From Clostridia bacterium (GTDB taxonomy: Bacteria; Bacillota; Clostridia; HGM11327): 13,194 nucleotides of DNA. The stretch lies in assembly GCA_017935525.1 (NCBI GenBank), contig JAGBHJ010000263.1:1-13194 (forward strand), in the 5' to 3' direction. Positions 1 through 6,576 of the stretch are shown piece by piece. The notes under the pieces are model-generated. The model worked only from the letters and a program-made list of their open reading frames with translations, was not told the origin of the DNA and did no database searches. The translations under genes were made by a program, and so were the position numbers. Every line of letters begins with the position of its first letter. Position 1 is the first letter of the stretch.

Positions 1-1313
1 AGGACGGCAATATCTGCATCACCAAGGCGAATGACGATATCAAGCTCTACGAGGACTTTGGCACGCTTAAGGGCGCGTATCTTGAGGCTGCGGCAAAGCA
101 TTTTCCCGCCGACGGCAAGATCCCTCCGGAGAATTTCTTTATAAAGCCCCAGTACAACACATGGGCAGAGCTTATTTATGACCAGATACAGGAAAAGATC
201 CTGGGCTACGCTCACGGCATTGTGGAAAACGATCTGCCCGCAGGTATCTTGATGATCGACGACGGTTGGATGCGTTATTACGGCAGCAGACAGTTTAATC
301 TGGAGCGCTTCCCCGACGTTAAGGGAATGCTGAACGAGCTCCATTCCATGGGCTTTGAGGTAATGCTTTGGGTCTGCCCCTTTATCTCTCCCGATAGCGC
401 AGAATTCCGTGAGCTCAGCAGCAAGAATATGCTTGTTAAGAATGCCAACGGCACCGTTGCCGTAAGAGAATGGTGGAACGGCTTCTCGGGCGTTCTGGAT
501 ATGTCCAACCCCAAGACGGTTGAGTGGTTTGATGATTACCTCAATTACTTTATCGACCTTGGCTTTGACGGCTTTAAGCTGGATGCAGGCGACGTTGTAT
601 ATTACAGGGATGACGACATTACCTACGGCAACGTTTCCGCCCATGACCAGTGCAGACTTTGGTGCGAGGTTGGTCTCAAGTACCCCTACAACGAATATCG
701 CGCATCCTACAAGTGCGGCGGACTGTCCCTTGTACAAAGACAGCACGACAAGGCTCACAGGTGGGACGCAGTTGCCAGTCTGGTGCCCAACGCATTGGCT
801 CAGGGCATTATGGGCTACCCCTACAACTGCCCCGATATGATCGGCGGCGGCTCCTTTACAGACTTCTTGCCAGGTGCACCCTCACTCAAGCCCGAGATAT
901 TTGCTCGTTACGCTCAGGCGTCCGCACTTATGCCCATGATGCAGTATTCTGCCGCACCTTGGAGAGTGCTTGACAAGCAGCACGCATTTATTTGCAGCGA
1001 GGCAGGTCGTCTCCACGCAAAGTATGCCGACAAGATCATTAAGCTGGCACGTGAATACTCACAGAACAACGAGCCCATCCTCCGTTACATGGAGTACGAG
1101 TTCCCCAATCAGGGCTTTGGCGACGTAACGGACCAGTTTATGCTGGGCAGTGACATTCTCTGTGCCCCCGTTGTTGAGGAAAATACGTATTCACGCAGCG
1201 TAAAGCTCCCCCGCGGCAGCTGGAAGTACGTTGACGGTACTGTATATGAGGGTGGCAAGACTGTTGAGGTCGCATCCCCCATCGACGTATTGCCCTATTT
1301 TGAAAGGGTATAA
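1..1313 (+). CDS. Glycoside hydrolase family 31 (MYORG-like), 5' truncated by window edge
   Basis: C-terminal part of a retaining alpha-glycosidase. The frame is open from base 3 to the TAA at 1311-1313, so the true start lies outside; the GTG at 222 is only an internal codon. About 437 residues are present, while family members usually have 600 or more, so an N-terminal beta domain is probably missing. The (beta/alpha)8 barrel shows IDDGW, a LWVCPF strand, EWWNG and GFKLDAGD, whose Asp (codon 582-584) should be the nucleophile. The Asp of RWDAVASL (codon 765-767) fits the acid/base, followed by GYPYNCPDMIGG. The order and spacing resemble human MYORG and related bacterial GH31 proteins more than classic alpha-glucosidases, so an alpha-galactosidase-type activity is possible. 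That substrate is inference. The protein ends with a beta domain (MLGSDILCAPVV onward). It is followed by a repeat and a terminator. Confidence 0.9.
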   Translation, partial: DGNICITKANDDIKLYEDFGTLKGAYLEAAAKHFPADGKIPPENFFIKPQYNTWAELIYDQIQEKILGYAHGIVENDLPAGILMIDDGWMRYYGSRQFNLERFPDVKGMLNELHSMGFEVMLWVCPFISPDSAEFRELSSKNMLVKNANGTVAVREWWNGFSGVLDMSNPKTVEWFDDYLNYFIDLGFDGFKLDAGDVVYYRDDDITYGNVSAHDQCRLWCEVGLKYPYNEYRASYKCGGLSLVQRQHDKAHRWDAVASLVPNALAQGIMGYPYNCPDMIGGGSFTDFLPGAPSLKPEIFARYAQASALMPMMQYSAAPWRVLDKQHAFICSEAGRLHAKYADKIIKLAREYSQNNEPILRYMEYEFPNQGFGDVTDQFMLGSDILCAPVVEENTYSRSVKLPRGSWKYVDGTVYEGGKTVEVASPIDVLPYFERV

Positions 1314-1335
1314 CAGAACCGAAACACCTTACAAG

Positions 1336-1358
1336 GTAGGGGCGACCTATGGTCGCCC
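1336..1358. repeat. Short palindromic intergenic repeat
   Basis: GGGCGACC (1340-1347), a TAT spacer and GGTCGCCC (1351-1358) form a perfect 8-bp inverted repeat preceded by GTAG. There is no U-tract, so it is not itself a terminator. From memory, very similar GTAGGGGCGACC...GGTCGCCC elements recur between genes in Oscillospirales genomes. It is likely a dispersed extragenic repeat; its function is unknown. Confidence 0.55.
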
Positions 1359-1379
1359 ACTAACCCCACCGAAATAGCG

Positions 1380-1416
1380 AAAGGAGTACGAGCATATCCT
1401 GCTCATACTCCTTTTG
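1380..1416 (+). terminator. Rho-independent terminator after the GH31 gene
   Basis: AAAGGAGTA (1380-1388) pairs with TACTCCTTT (1406-1414). After one C/A mismatch the stem continues as GAGCA/TGCTC around a TATCC loop, and a short T-run follows (TTTT, then GTGTACTTTT). It lies between two convergent genes. The T-run favours the + strand, but the A-rich left arm could make it work on both. Confidence 0.85.
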
Positions 1417-1441
1417 TGTACTTTTAGTTAATATCCTGCAA

Positions 1442-2083
1442 TCAAAGGCTCTTCAAAAAGCCTGTCAGTCTGGAAGCGATCAGCTGATGGCCCTCGTCGT
1501 TGGGATGCAAGCCGTCGGGACAGAATTTTTCTCTGTTGACGTCTATCTGCGGGTGAATTCCGCCCATGGAATAGAGATCCAGCAGAGGAATGGAATAATA
1601 CTCCGCCACCTCAATTAGAATATTTCGGAAGCCTCTCAGCGGTACGTCCTTCTTGGAGGGGTGTATTCTGCTTTCGTCGTAACCACCGCTTCTCTGCACG
1701 GGAGTCATAACAACGATGGTTGCCTCGGGGTACTTGTTTATAAGTCCTGCAAAGAGCGTATGGCAAGCGCCGTAGAACGTCTTGGGATCTCTGTCCTCCA
1801 TCGTTCCTATTTCCGCATAGCCGTGGCCGTAATCGTTAGTGCCGCCAAATACCACAATAATGTCAGCATCGTCATCCATACCGCCAAATCTTTCCACGTA
1901 AGATCTGCCCGGGTCATCCGCCTGGGGTGCTATTCTGGTGCCGCTTATGCCGTAATTCCTTGCCTCGGCAAGACCTTCTTTTGCTTTGATAAGGTTCATG
2001 TATATGTTTTCGGTGCGGGAAACGCCCACACCCTCGGTTATACTGTCACCTATTACGTTCATCTTTTTTCCTTTGAGTTCCAT
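1442..2083 (-). CDS. SGNH/GDSL-type esterase or lipase, cytosolic
   Basis: A 213-residue SGNH hydrolase. Block I is GDSIT (Ser14, nucleophile). Block II is NYGISG (residues 43-48). Block III is GGTND (Asn83), and block V is DGLHPNDEGH (Asp190, His193). All four catalytic blocks are intact and the length is usual for the family. There is no signal peptide, so it should act in the cytosol on an unknown ester, for example deacetylating a sugar or other metabolite. The frame could be extended to a TTG at 2137, but that stretch holds the promoter -10 box. The ATG at 2083 has a good ribosome site (AAAGGATGG, about 8 nt upstream) and is preferred. It appears to be a single-gene unit, convergent with the GH31 gene. 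A link to glycan breakdown is only suggested by that neighbour. Confidence 0.9.
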   Translation of the reverse strand: MELKGKKMNVIGDSITEGVGVSRTENIYMNLIKAKEGLAEARNYGISGTRIAPQADDPGRSYVERFGGMDDDADIIVVFGGTNDYGHGYAEIGTMEDRDPKTFYGACHTLFAGLINKYPEATIVVMTPVQRSGGYDESRIHPSKKDVPLRGFRNILIEVAEYYSIPLLDLYSMGGIHPQIDVNREKFCPDGLHPNDEGHQLIASRLTGFLKSL

Positions 2084-2119
2084 ATCTTTACCATCCTTTT
2101 TATAATCGGTATTGATAAA

Positions 2120-2148
2120 ATTATACAGTATCGACAATCATTTGTCAA
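2120..2148 (-). promoter_or_regulatory. Perfect consensus sigma-A promoter of the SGNH gene
   Basis: On the minus strand TTGACA (2143-2148), a 17-nt spacer and TATAAT (2120-2125) match the sigma-A consensus at all 12 positions. The predicted start is near 2113, giving a leader of about 30 nt before the ATG at 2083. This rules out the longer TTG-initiated frame. Confidence 0.9.
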
Positions 2149-2167
2149 GGGGTTTTTCGCTCCGGAG

Positions 2168-2210
2168 TTTTACCCGGGGTTCACCCGGGGTTTTACCCGG
2201 GGTTTCACCC
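2168..2210. repeat. Imperfect tandem repeat of 11-12 nt, GC-rich
   Basis: Three full units and one partial: TTTTACCCGGGG, TTCACCCGGGG, TTTTACCCGGGG, TTTCACCC. On the minus strand each unit reads GGGTRAAACCC-like, so each can fold as a mini hairpin, and the CCCGGG cores can also pair between units. The array overlaps the stop codon of the upstream gene (TGA at 2205-2207) and ends about 20 nt before the -35 box of the SGNH promoter. There is no U-tract. It may weakly terminate, shield mRNA ends, or be a slippage product. Confidence 0.75.
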
Positions 2211-3092
2211 TTTTATCCCCCGCATTACCCCGGTGAGTCTGTTGTTTGTTTCCTGCAGCCTTATACTCAGCTGGTTTATCTGCAGCTCGTGCTGACCCGT
2301 CATCTCCTTTATCTTATTCATCTGCTTTATTATTTTATCCAACGCCTCTGCTTTTTGGCTTATCTCCTCCACCCTTACCTTTAGCTCTCCCAGCATTTCC
2401 TCCACCTTGTTCAACTGCATTATGTATTTTGAATTCAATGTATTTCCGTTTGCCATTATATCCTCCCCGTCATATTCTTGGCACTCAAACAGCTTTAACG
2501 GCATGGTCCTCACCTTACCGTCGGCAATATAATTTATTCCAATAACGCCGTGTGCCTCCTCCAGCTCTGCATCATCTGCCACAAGCTCGCTATCAAGCTC
2601 CATTTTGCGCCATTTTACACCATCATCCGCCCAAAACGCCCAATTTACGCCGTTTTTCACCATCAAAAGCAGATCTTCACCCATGGAGCAACAGCCCTTG
2701 TACGCCCATCCGCCGTCAAACCGCTTTTCTGCGCTTTTTTGCCATTTGCCGTCTCGGGTATAAAAATGGAACGCCCTTGCCTGCTCCCCGCCTGTGTATA
2801 TCAATATGTGGAGCACGCCCTTACATTCGGTAACGGCAAGCCCCTCCACCGCTTTGGCGTTTGTGGCTATCACCTTGCAGGTGGGCACGCCTCTCTTTAC
2901 ACAGAAGTACACTATGCTCTTGTCCCGCCGCAGTACCACGCCGTGGACGCTTTTGTCAACGTCCGTTACAGCATCGTATTCCGTCACCTCGTCAGCAACA
3001 GTAACGCCGCCAACCTCCAGCATCCCGTCATTCAATGCCAGACAAATGGGCTCCTCTACGTATTTGTCCAACGTCAGCTCACTATTAGTCAT
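2205..3092 (-). CDS. Hypothetical protein: beta-rich N-terminal region plus C-terminal coiled coil
   Basis: I do not recognise this family. The protein has 295 residues. Residues about 10-205 look beta-rich, with alternating short strands and turns and tryptophans inside similar pieces (FYTRDGKWQKS near 111-120, FWADDGVKWRKME near 154-166), which suggests repeated propeller-like blades. Residues about 222-290 are a heptad-rich helix (NKVEEMLGELKVRVEEIS and onward), probably an oligomerising coiled coil. No signal peptide or membrane span is visible, so it is likely cytosolic. The ATG at 3092 is chosen because GGAGGGG lies about 5 nt upstream; the longer frame to 3161 would run back into the terminator of the preceding operon. 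It is probably monocistronic. I see no convincing promoter in 3093-3150, although the stretch is AT-rich. Confidence 0.72.
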   Translation of the reverse strand: MTNSELTLDKYVEEPICLALNDGMLEVGGVTVADEVTEYDAVTDVDKSVHGVVLRRDKSIVYFCVKRGVPTCKVIATNAKAVEGLAVTECKGVLHILIYTGGEQARAFHFYTRDGKWQKSAEKRFDGGWAYKGCCSMGEDLLLMVKNGVNWAFWADDGVKWRKMELDSELVADDAELEEAHGVIGINYIADGKVRTMPLKLFECQEYDGEDIMANGNTLNSKYIMQLNKVEEMLGELKVRVEEISQKAEALDKIIKQMNKIKEMTGQHELQINQLSIRLQETNNRLTGVMRGIKG

Positions 3093-3149
3093 CTTCCCCT
3101 CCAGTATGATCGTTCGGTATATATTATTCACCGTCGCAACAGGATATAA

Positions 3150-3184
3150 CAAAATTCCCACAAACCGCTTTGGTCTGTGGGAAT
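3150..3184 (-). terminator. Strong rho-independent terminator of the folT-cdaR operon
   Basis: On the minus strand ATTCCCACAGACC (3184-3172) pairs with GGTTTGTGGGAAT (3166-3154) as a 13-bp stem with one G-U pair. The loop is AAAGC, and TTTGTT follows directly. It begins about 20 nt after the cdaR stop, so it should end transcription of that operon before the hypothetical gene. Confidence 0.92.
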
Positions 3185-3204
3185 ATTCATTTTGTTACTG
3201 ATCT

Positions 3205-3906
3205 TTATCTTGCAATCGGAACGGTAACGTTGATGCTGTCCTTATCCAAATGGATCTTTGACGCGTCGATCTCGTTGCCGTACATATCCAGCAGAACTAT
3301 ATTGACATTTACCGTAAAGGTCTCCCTTCTGCCCGTTATGTCAACAACCACCTTCGCACCTGCCACGTGCTTGGATTCCTCCTCGCCGCAGACTGCCGTC
3401 ACCATGGATTCGTATACCATGCTTTCCACGTCCGCCTTATAGCCTCTGTAAGGTGTTCCTACAAGCTCAACGTCTATCACAAGCTCCTTTTTTACCTGCT
3501 TTTCCAGCTGCACCACAACGGGGTCAACCTTTGTCAATGCTACCTCCTTGGGGCATCCGTCCAGCACGGGGTACAGCGAATAAGTGCCTGCCTCCATATA
3601 GCTCGACAGGTCTATTACCGCAACCAGGTCTTCCTCCTCTATCTCAAAGATATCTGATGAGAAGCCCTTGACGATAATATCCACCGTCGTCTCGCCTATC
3701 TCCTTGGGAATGAGACCATTCTGCTTTAACTGTGTTTCTCCCGTTATCTTTACGGGAATGTCAGAATATTTTCTTGAAACGGGGGTCTGATCCTGAATAG
3801 TGCCCACGTACCATAGAACTATGGCTATTATCAGTGAGCCGATAAGCATCAAAAGCTTTTTCAAAAAGCCCAGCTTGATCGCCTTGTTGTTTTTATTTTC
3901 GCTCAT
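3205..3906 (-). CDS. cdaR: CdaR (YbbR-domain) regulator of the c-di-AMP synthase, short form
   Basis: A 233-residue membrane-anchored YbbR-domain protein. A short cytosolic, lysine-rich N-terminus precedes one membrane span (about 14-35, LLMLIGSLIIAIVLWYV). Two extracytoplasmic YbbR-like repeats follow, about 47-134 and 140-229; the last ends INVTVP. In Bacillus subtilis CdaR is longer, with four such repeats, and binds and modulates CdaA, so this is a reduced version. The start at 3906 overlaps the end of cdaA by 14 nt, which implies translational coupling, with AAAGGG about 10 nt upstream. In many Firmicutes glmM follows this pair, but here a terminator follows instead. The identification rests on the cdaA neighbour, the topology and the repeats. 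Confidence 0.9.
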   Translation of the reverse strand: MSENKNNKAIKLGFLKKLLMLIGSLIIAIVLWYVGTIQDQTPVSRKYSDIPVKITGETQLKQNGLIPKEIGETTVDIIVKGFSSDIFEIEEEDLVAVIDLSSYMEAGTYSLYPVLDGCPKEVALTKVDPVVVQLEKQVKKELVIDVELVGTPYRGYKADVESMVYESMVTAVCGEEESKHVAGAKVVVDITGRRETFTVNVNIVLLDMYGNEIDASKIHLDKDSINVTVPIAR

Positions 3907-4756
3907 TTGGAATAAACCCTTTCAATACAGATCTTACGTTTCTCTTATCGGGCACCTCAACAGTGAGCACCTCCAGCAATCTCTCTCTGAGTCTTTGTAC
4001 GCTTACGTTTCTGTAAAGAGTACCGCCCTCAGAAATGGAGATATAGCCTGTTTCCTCCGATACGACCACCGCCAAAGCGTCGGTAACCTCCGTAATACCT
4101 ATACCTGCACGGTGACGCATACCCAGCTGGCTGGACAAAAACCTGTTCTGCGTAAGGGGGAGCATACAAGCGGCGGCAATGATCCTGTCCTGACGCACGA
4201 TCACCGCACCGTCATGCAACGGGGCGTTGTGCGTAAAAATATTGCCCAAAAGCTCCTCGCTGACTCTTGCCTCAATGGCAATGCCACTCTGAGCGTATTC
4301 CTGGAGTCCTGTTTTCTTTTCTATTACGATCAGAGCACCCCAGCGTTTTGCCGACATGTCCTCTGCCACAGCAACAATGCTGTTTACCACTCTGGAGGCG
4401 TCAGAGGGCGTGGTGGCATTTTGTCTGCCGCCAAGTATCGCCACATGACCGAATCTTTCAAGCGTACGTCTGATTTCAGGCTGGAATATCACGATTATAG
4501 CGATAATACCAACGCTGAGCACGCTCTTGAGCAACCAGTTGATCGTAGAAAGCCCAACGACCTCGGAAAGCCACATAAGGCCAACGAGTACAAATACGCC
4601 CCTCATCAGCTTGCCTGCCGTTGTCTTTGCAAAAAACTTTAATATGTTATATATTATTACCGTAAGCAGACCGATATCCACCAACACCAATATGACGTCG
4701 GGATACACGATATACGGCTCTATATAACGTATCACATTATCCAAGAATTCTCTCAT
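3893..4756 (-). CDS. cdaA: Diadenylate cyclase CdaA (membrane c-di-AMP synthase)
   Basis: Joins two ATP into cyclic di-AMP, the messenger that controls potassium and osmolyte transport and wall homeostasis. The 287-residue protein has the usual length. Three membrane spans lie at about 21-40, 51-68 and 76-92. The linker IFQPEIRRTLERFG and the DAC domain (about 120-265) follow. The catalytic motifs are intact: DGA in LHDGAVIV (182-184) and RHR in GMRHRAGIG (214-216). The start is set by AAGGAG 7 nt upstream of the ATG. It sits 27 nt after the degV-family gene and overlaps cdaR, so it is clearly within an operon. Product c-di-AMP would be cytosolic. The sequence gives no hint of its own promoter. 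Confidence 0.96.
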   Translation of the reverse strand: MREFLDNVIRYIEPYIVYPDVILVLVDIGLLTVIIYNILKFFAKTTAGKLMRGVFVLVGLMWLSEVVGLSTINWLLKSVLSVGIIAIIVIFQPEIRRTLERFGHVAILGGRQNATTPSDASRVVNSIVAVAEDMSAKRWGALIVIEKKTGLQEYAQSGIAIEARVSEELLGNIFTHNAPLHDGAVIVRQDRIIAAACMLPLTQNRFLSSQLGMRHRAGIGITEVTDALAVVVSEETGYISISEGGTLYRNVSVQRLRERLLEVLTVEVPDKRNVRSVLKGFIPNERK

Positions 4757-4783
4757 TCACCAGCTCCTTATCTGACAGAACGG

Positions 4784-5671
4784 TTAAGACTTTTCCTTCT
4801 CCCTTGTGTTGCCAAAGCAGAAAACTGCAATAGTACCGGGTCCGGAGTGGCAACCGATGGTAGGTCCGATATATTCAACAATAACTTTCTTCGCAACGCC
4901 GCTTTCCTCCAGCAGCTTCTTGCAGAGTGCAGCATCCTCGGGGCAATCCGCATGGTGAATGCACACAGTCTGCTCAATTCCCTCTGCATAATTCTTACAG
5001 GACTCGATGACGTTGTTTACCAGCTCTCTCAAGGCATTCTTTCTGCCCCTTGCAATGTTGTTGGAAACAAGATGACCGCCCTCATCCACACGCATAACGG
5101 GCTTGAGCTTTAACACTCCGCCAACAACTGCCACTGTTCTGGAAACTCTGCCGCCTCTGTGGAGATATTCCAGGTCATCCACAGTAAACCAGTGTACAAC
5201 GTGGTGACTGTGAACTCTCAGCCATTCGCACATATCCGCAAAGGGCATTCCCTTTGCTCTTTCCTCAACTGCGTGTCTGATCAAAAGGCCGTAACCACCG
5301 GATGCTGCCAAGGAGTCCACTACCTCAACCTCCGCTGAGGGATATTCCTCCTTGCAACGGTTTCTTGCCATGCACGCGGAATCATACGTACCGCTGATGC
5401 CCGATGACAATGTTACGTATACAACGCTGACACCCTGCTCAGCATACAACTTGAACTGCTGATAGATGTCCTCCTGTAGTGGCTGGGACGTGCTTGTCAA
5501 CTTACCCTCTTTCATTTTGTTATAAAGAGAGATCACAGCGTCCGTATCGTCCGCCTTGTCAATGTATTCCACACCGTCAACTGAATAAGAAAGATACACC
5601 AATCCGATGTCGTTTGCCTTAAGGAAATCCGCTGTAAGGTCACAACCCGAATCTACCAAAATTTTGTACAT
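4784..5671 (-). CDS. DegV-family fatty-acid-binding protein (FakB-like)
   Basis: A 295-residue DegV protein. Members bind one long-chain fatty acid, and some (FakB) present it to the kinase FakA for phosphorylation and entry into phospholipid synthesis. Conserved landmarks are DSGCDLT near the N-terminus, TSTSQP (59-64), SSGISGTY (89-96), FTVDDLEYLHRGGRVS (162-177), GGVLKLKP (184-191) and the C-terminal GPTIGCHSGPG (269-279). The length is normal. The start ATG at 5671 has AGAGGTG about 6 nt upstream. No fakA is in the window. The gene lies 43 nt after folT and 27 nt before cdaA with no terminator between, so co-transcription is likely. The bound lipid and partner are unknown. Confidence 0.92.
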   Translation of the reverse strand: MYKILVDSGCDLTADFLKANDIGLVYLSYSVDGVEYIDKADDTDAVISLYNKMKEGKLTSTSQPLQEDIYQQFKLYAEQGVSVVYVTLSSGISGTYDSACMARNRCKEEYPSAEVEVVDSLAASGGYGLLIRHAVEERAKGMPFADMCEWLRVHSHHVVHWFTVDDLEYLHRGGRVSRTVAVVGGVLKLKPVMRVDEGGHLVSNNIARGRKNALRELVNNVIESCKNYAEGIEQTVCIHHADCPEDAALCKKLLEESGVAKKVIVEYIGPTIGCHSGPGTIAVFCFGNTREKEKS

Positions 5672-5714
5672 AACAGCACCTCTTTATCTTAATATTCACC
5701 ACTACACCCGACTG

Positions 5715-6263
5715 TTATTTCTTCTCCAGCCTGCTCCACACCTTTAGTAACACCTTTAACGCCGCAAATTCAATAGCGGCCATAGCAAACGCATTTACAA
5801 GCTTTGGCACCAGCCACACAAGATAGCTGCCACCGTAAGCCTGGGTGAGGAATGCCGACTTCAGCAAGCCGGAAACCACTACCTCCGTCACCAGCAACGA
5901 TATTGCCAGAAAAACGTCGCCCCTGCGCTTGAACAGATTATTGTACAACAACGGGGTAACCGCACCCAACAGACCGGAGCACAGCACCAGCCCCGGAATT
6001 ATACCGCCCGTACCCATAAGGTTTACAAAGCAACCTATAAGGTCTGCGGCTATGCCCACGATAAACCCGTATACGGGTCCAAAGGCAATTCCTGCCAGCA
6101 TTATCGGTATAGAACCGAAGCTCAATCTGAACGCATTGCCGATCTGCGGCGATACAAACCTAGTCAAAAGCACGCTGATAGCCATTAACATAGCGCTAAA
6201 AACCATCGAACGGACATGCTTAAGACTTCTGTCTCTGTTTGAGAGATCTTCACTCTTTGACAT
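5715..6263 (-). CDS. folT: ECF transporter S component for folate (FolT)
   Basis: A 182-residue integral membrane substrate-capture protein that works with a shared EcfA1-EcfA2-EcfT energising module, not present here. Five to six hydrophobic segments run from about 20 to 176. The stretch RLSFGSIPIMLAGIAFGPVYG (46-66) followed by VGIAADLIG (69-77) is typical of the FolT family of S components. The THF riboswitch just upstream independently supports folate as substrate. The frame could extend to an ATG at 6305, but that codon has no ribosome site. The ATG at 6263 has AAAGGA (6270-6275) spaced 6 nt away and is preferred. It is the first gene of a probable folT, degV-family, cdaA, cdaR operon. 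Confidence 0.92.
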   Translation of the reverse strand: MSKSEDLSNRDRSLKHVRSMVFSAMLMAISVLLTRFVSPQIGNAFRLSFGSIPIMLAGIAFGPVYGFIVGIAADLIGCFVNLMGTGGIIPGLVLCSGLLGAVTPLLYNNLFKRRGDVFLAISLLVTEVVVSGLLKSAFLTQAYGGSYLVWLVPKLVNAFAMAAIEFAALKVLLKVWSRLEKK

Positions 6264-6305
6264 ACATGATCCTTTTCCGAATAGCACAAGCTTTGCTACC
6301 GTCAT

Positions 6306-6340
6306 CGTTATGCACCCAAGTTGTCAATAATGCACGGATA
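6306..6340 (-). promoter_or_regulatory. Possible expression platform of the THF riboswitch
   Basis: Downstream of the aptamer CGTTA plus TGCA can pair with TGCA plus TAACG (6306-6314), with a TCCG bulge and a 16-nt loop. TAACG could also pair with the CGTTA inside the aptamer core, which carries the same decamer. There is no U-tract after it, so any switching would act on translation or be of another kind. This is a hand-drawn fold. Confidence 0.35.
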
Positions 6341-6438
6341 ACGCACAGCGAATGCAATACTGCATCGTGGGCAAGCCCTTCGTCCATGGGCGACATTCCA
6401 TCCCATAGCACTTAACGCACAGTATTTACTCTGCACAC
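6341..6438 (-). promoter_or_regulatory. Tetrahydrofolate (THF) riboswitch aptamer upstream of folT
   Basis: Read on the minus strand, the segment follows the THF (folT-type) riboswitch from end to end: GCAGAGTAAATACTG, then TGCGTTAAGTG, GGAATGTCGCC, GGACGAAGGG and GTATTGCATTCGCTG. These line up with what I recall of the Eubacterium siraeum THF aptamer (GAGTAGATGATTC, GCGTTAAGTG, GGGATGTCG, ACGAA, ATTGCATCCGCTC). Helices seen: P1, 6431-6438 with 6341-6348 (some G-U); P2, AATACTG/CAGTATT (6420-6426 with 6356-6362); P3, 6402-6407 with 6385-6390; and a small GGG-CUUG-CCC hairpin (6369-6378). The gene behind it is a FolT-like transporter, the classic target. Reduced folate would be expected to lower expression. 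Confidence 0.9.
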
Positions 6439-6533
6439 TCTAAATAAATTATTTTATAAGGCAAAATGCCGTATAATCTGTCCCCATTTACAGGGCAAAG
6501 CAACATCCACACCACAGAATATCGCTTTCTTGC

Positions 6534-6561
6534 AAAAAGAATGCTTGCCAATGGCACATCC
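6534..6561 (-). terminator. Hairpin plus U-tract shortly after a promoter (possible attenuator)
   Basis: On the minus strand GGATG-TGCC, an ATT loop, and GGCA-AG-CATTC form a 9-bp stem with a 2-nt bulge, followed at once by TTTTT. It lies about 10-30 nt after the predicted start of the upstream promoter. It could terminate a very short transcript or attenuate the folT leader. The stem is modest, so the call is tentative. Confidence 0.45.
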
Positions 6562-6576
6562 TTTCTCATCATATAT

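Noticed and set aside
2084..2137. TTG at 2137 as the SGNH start
   Set aside because: The extension contains the -10 box of a perfect promoter, so it cannot be in the mRNA.
2168..2210. CRISPR-like array
   Set aside because: The units are only 11-12 nt, contiguous with no spacers, and no cas genes are near.
3800..4642. 280-codon open frame on the plus strand
   Set aside because: It is a mirror of cdaA and cdaR. The minus strand has intact DGA and RHR motifs; the plus frame has low-complexity, motif-free protein.
6264..6305. Upstream ATG at 6305 as the folT start
   Set aside because: It has no ribosome site and lies next to the switching segment. The ATG at 6263 has AAAGGA at ideal spacing.
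6426..6572. Possible 48-codon leaderless ORF on the minus strand starting at the ATG pair 6567-6572
   Set aside because: The ATGs fall almost at the predicted transcription start, which is curious. But the frame runs through the hairpin with U-tract and into the aptamer, has no ribosome site and shows no recognisable protein pattern.
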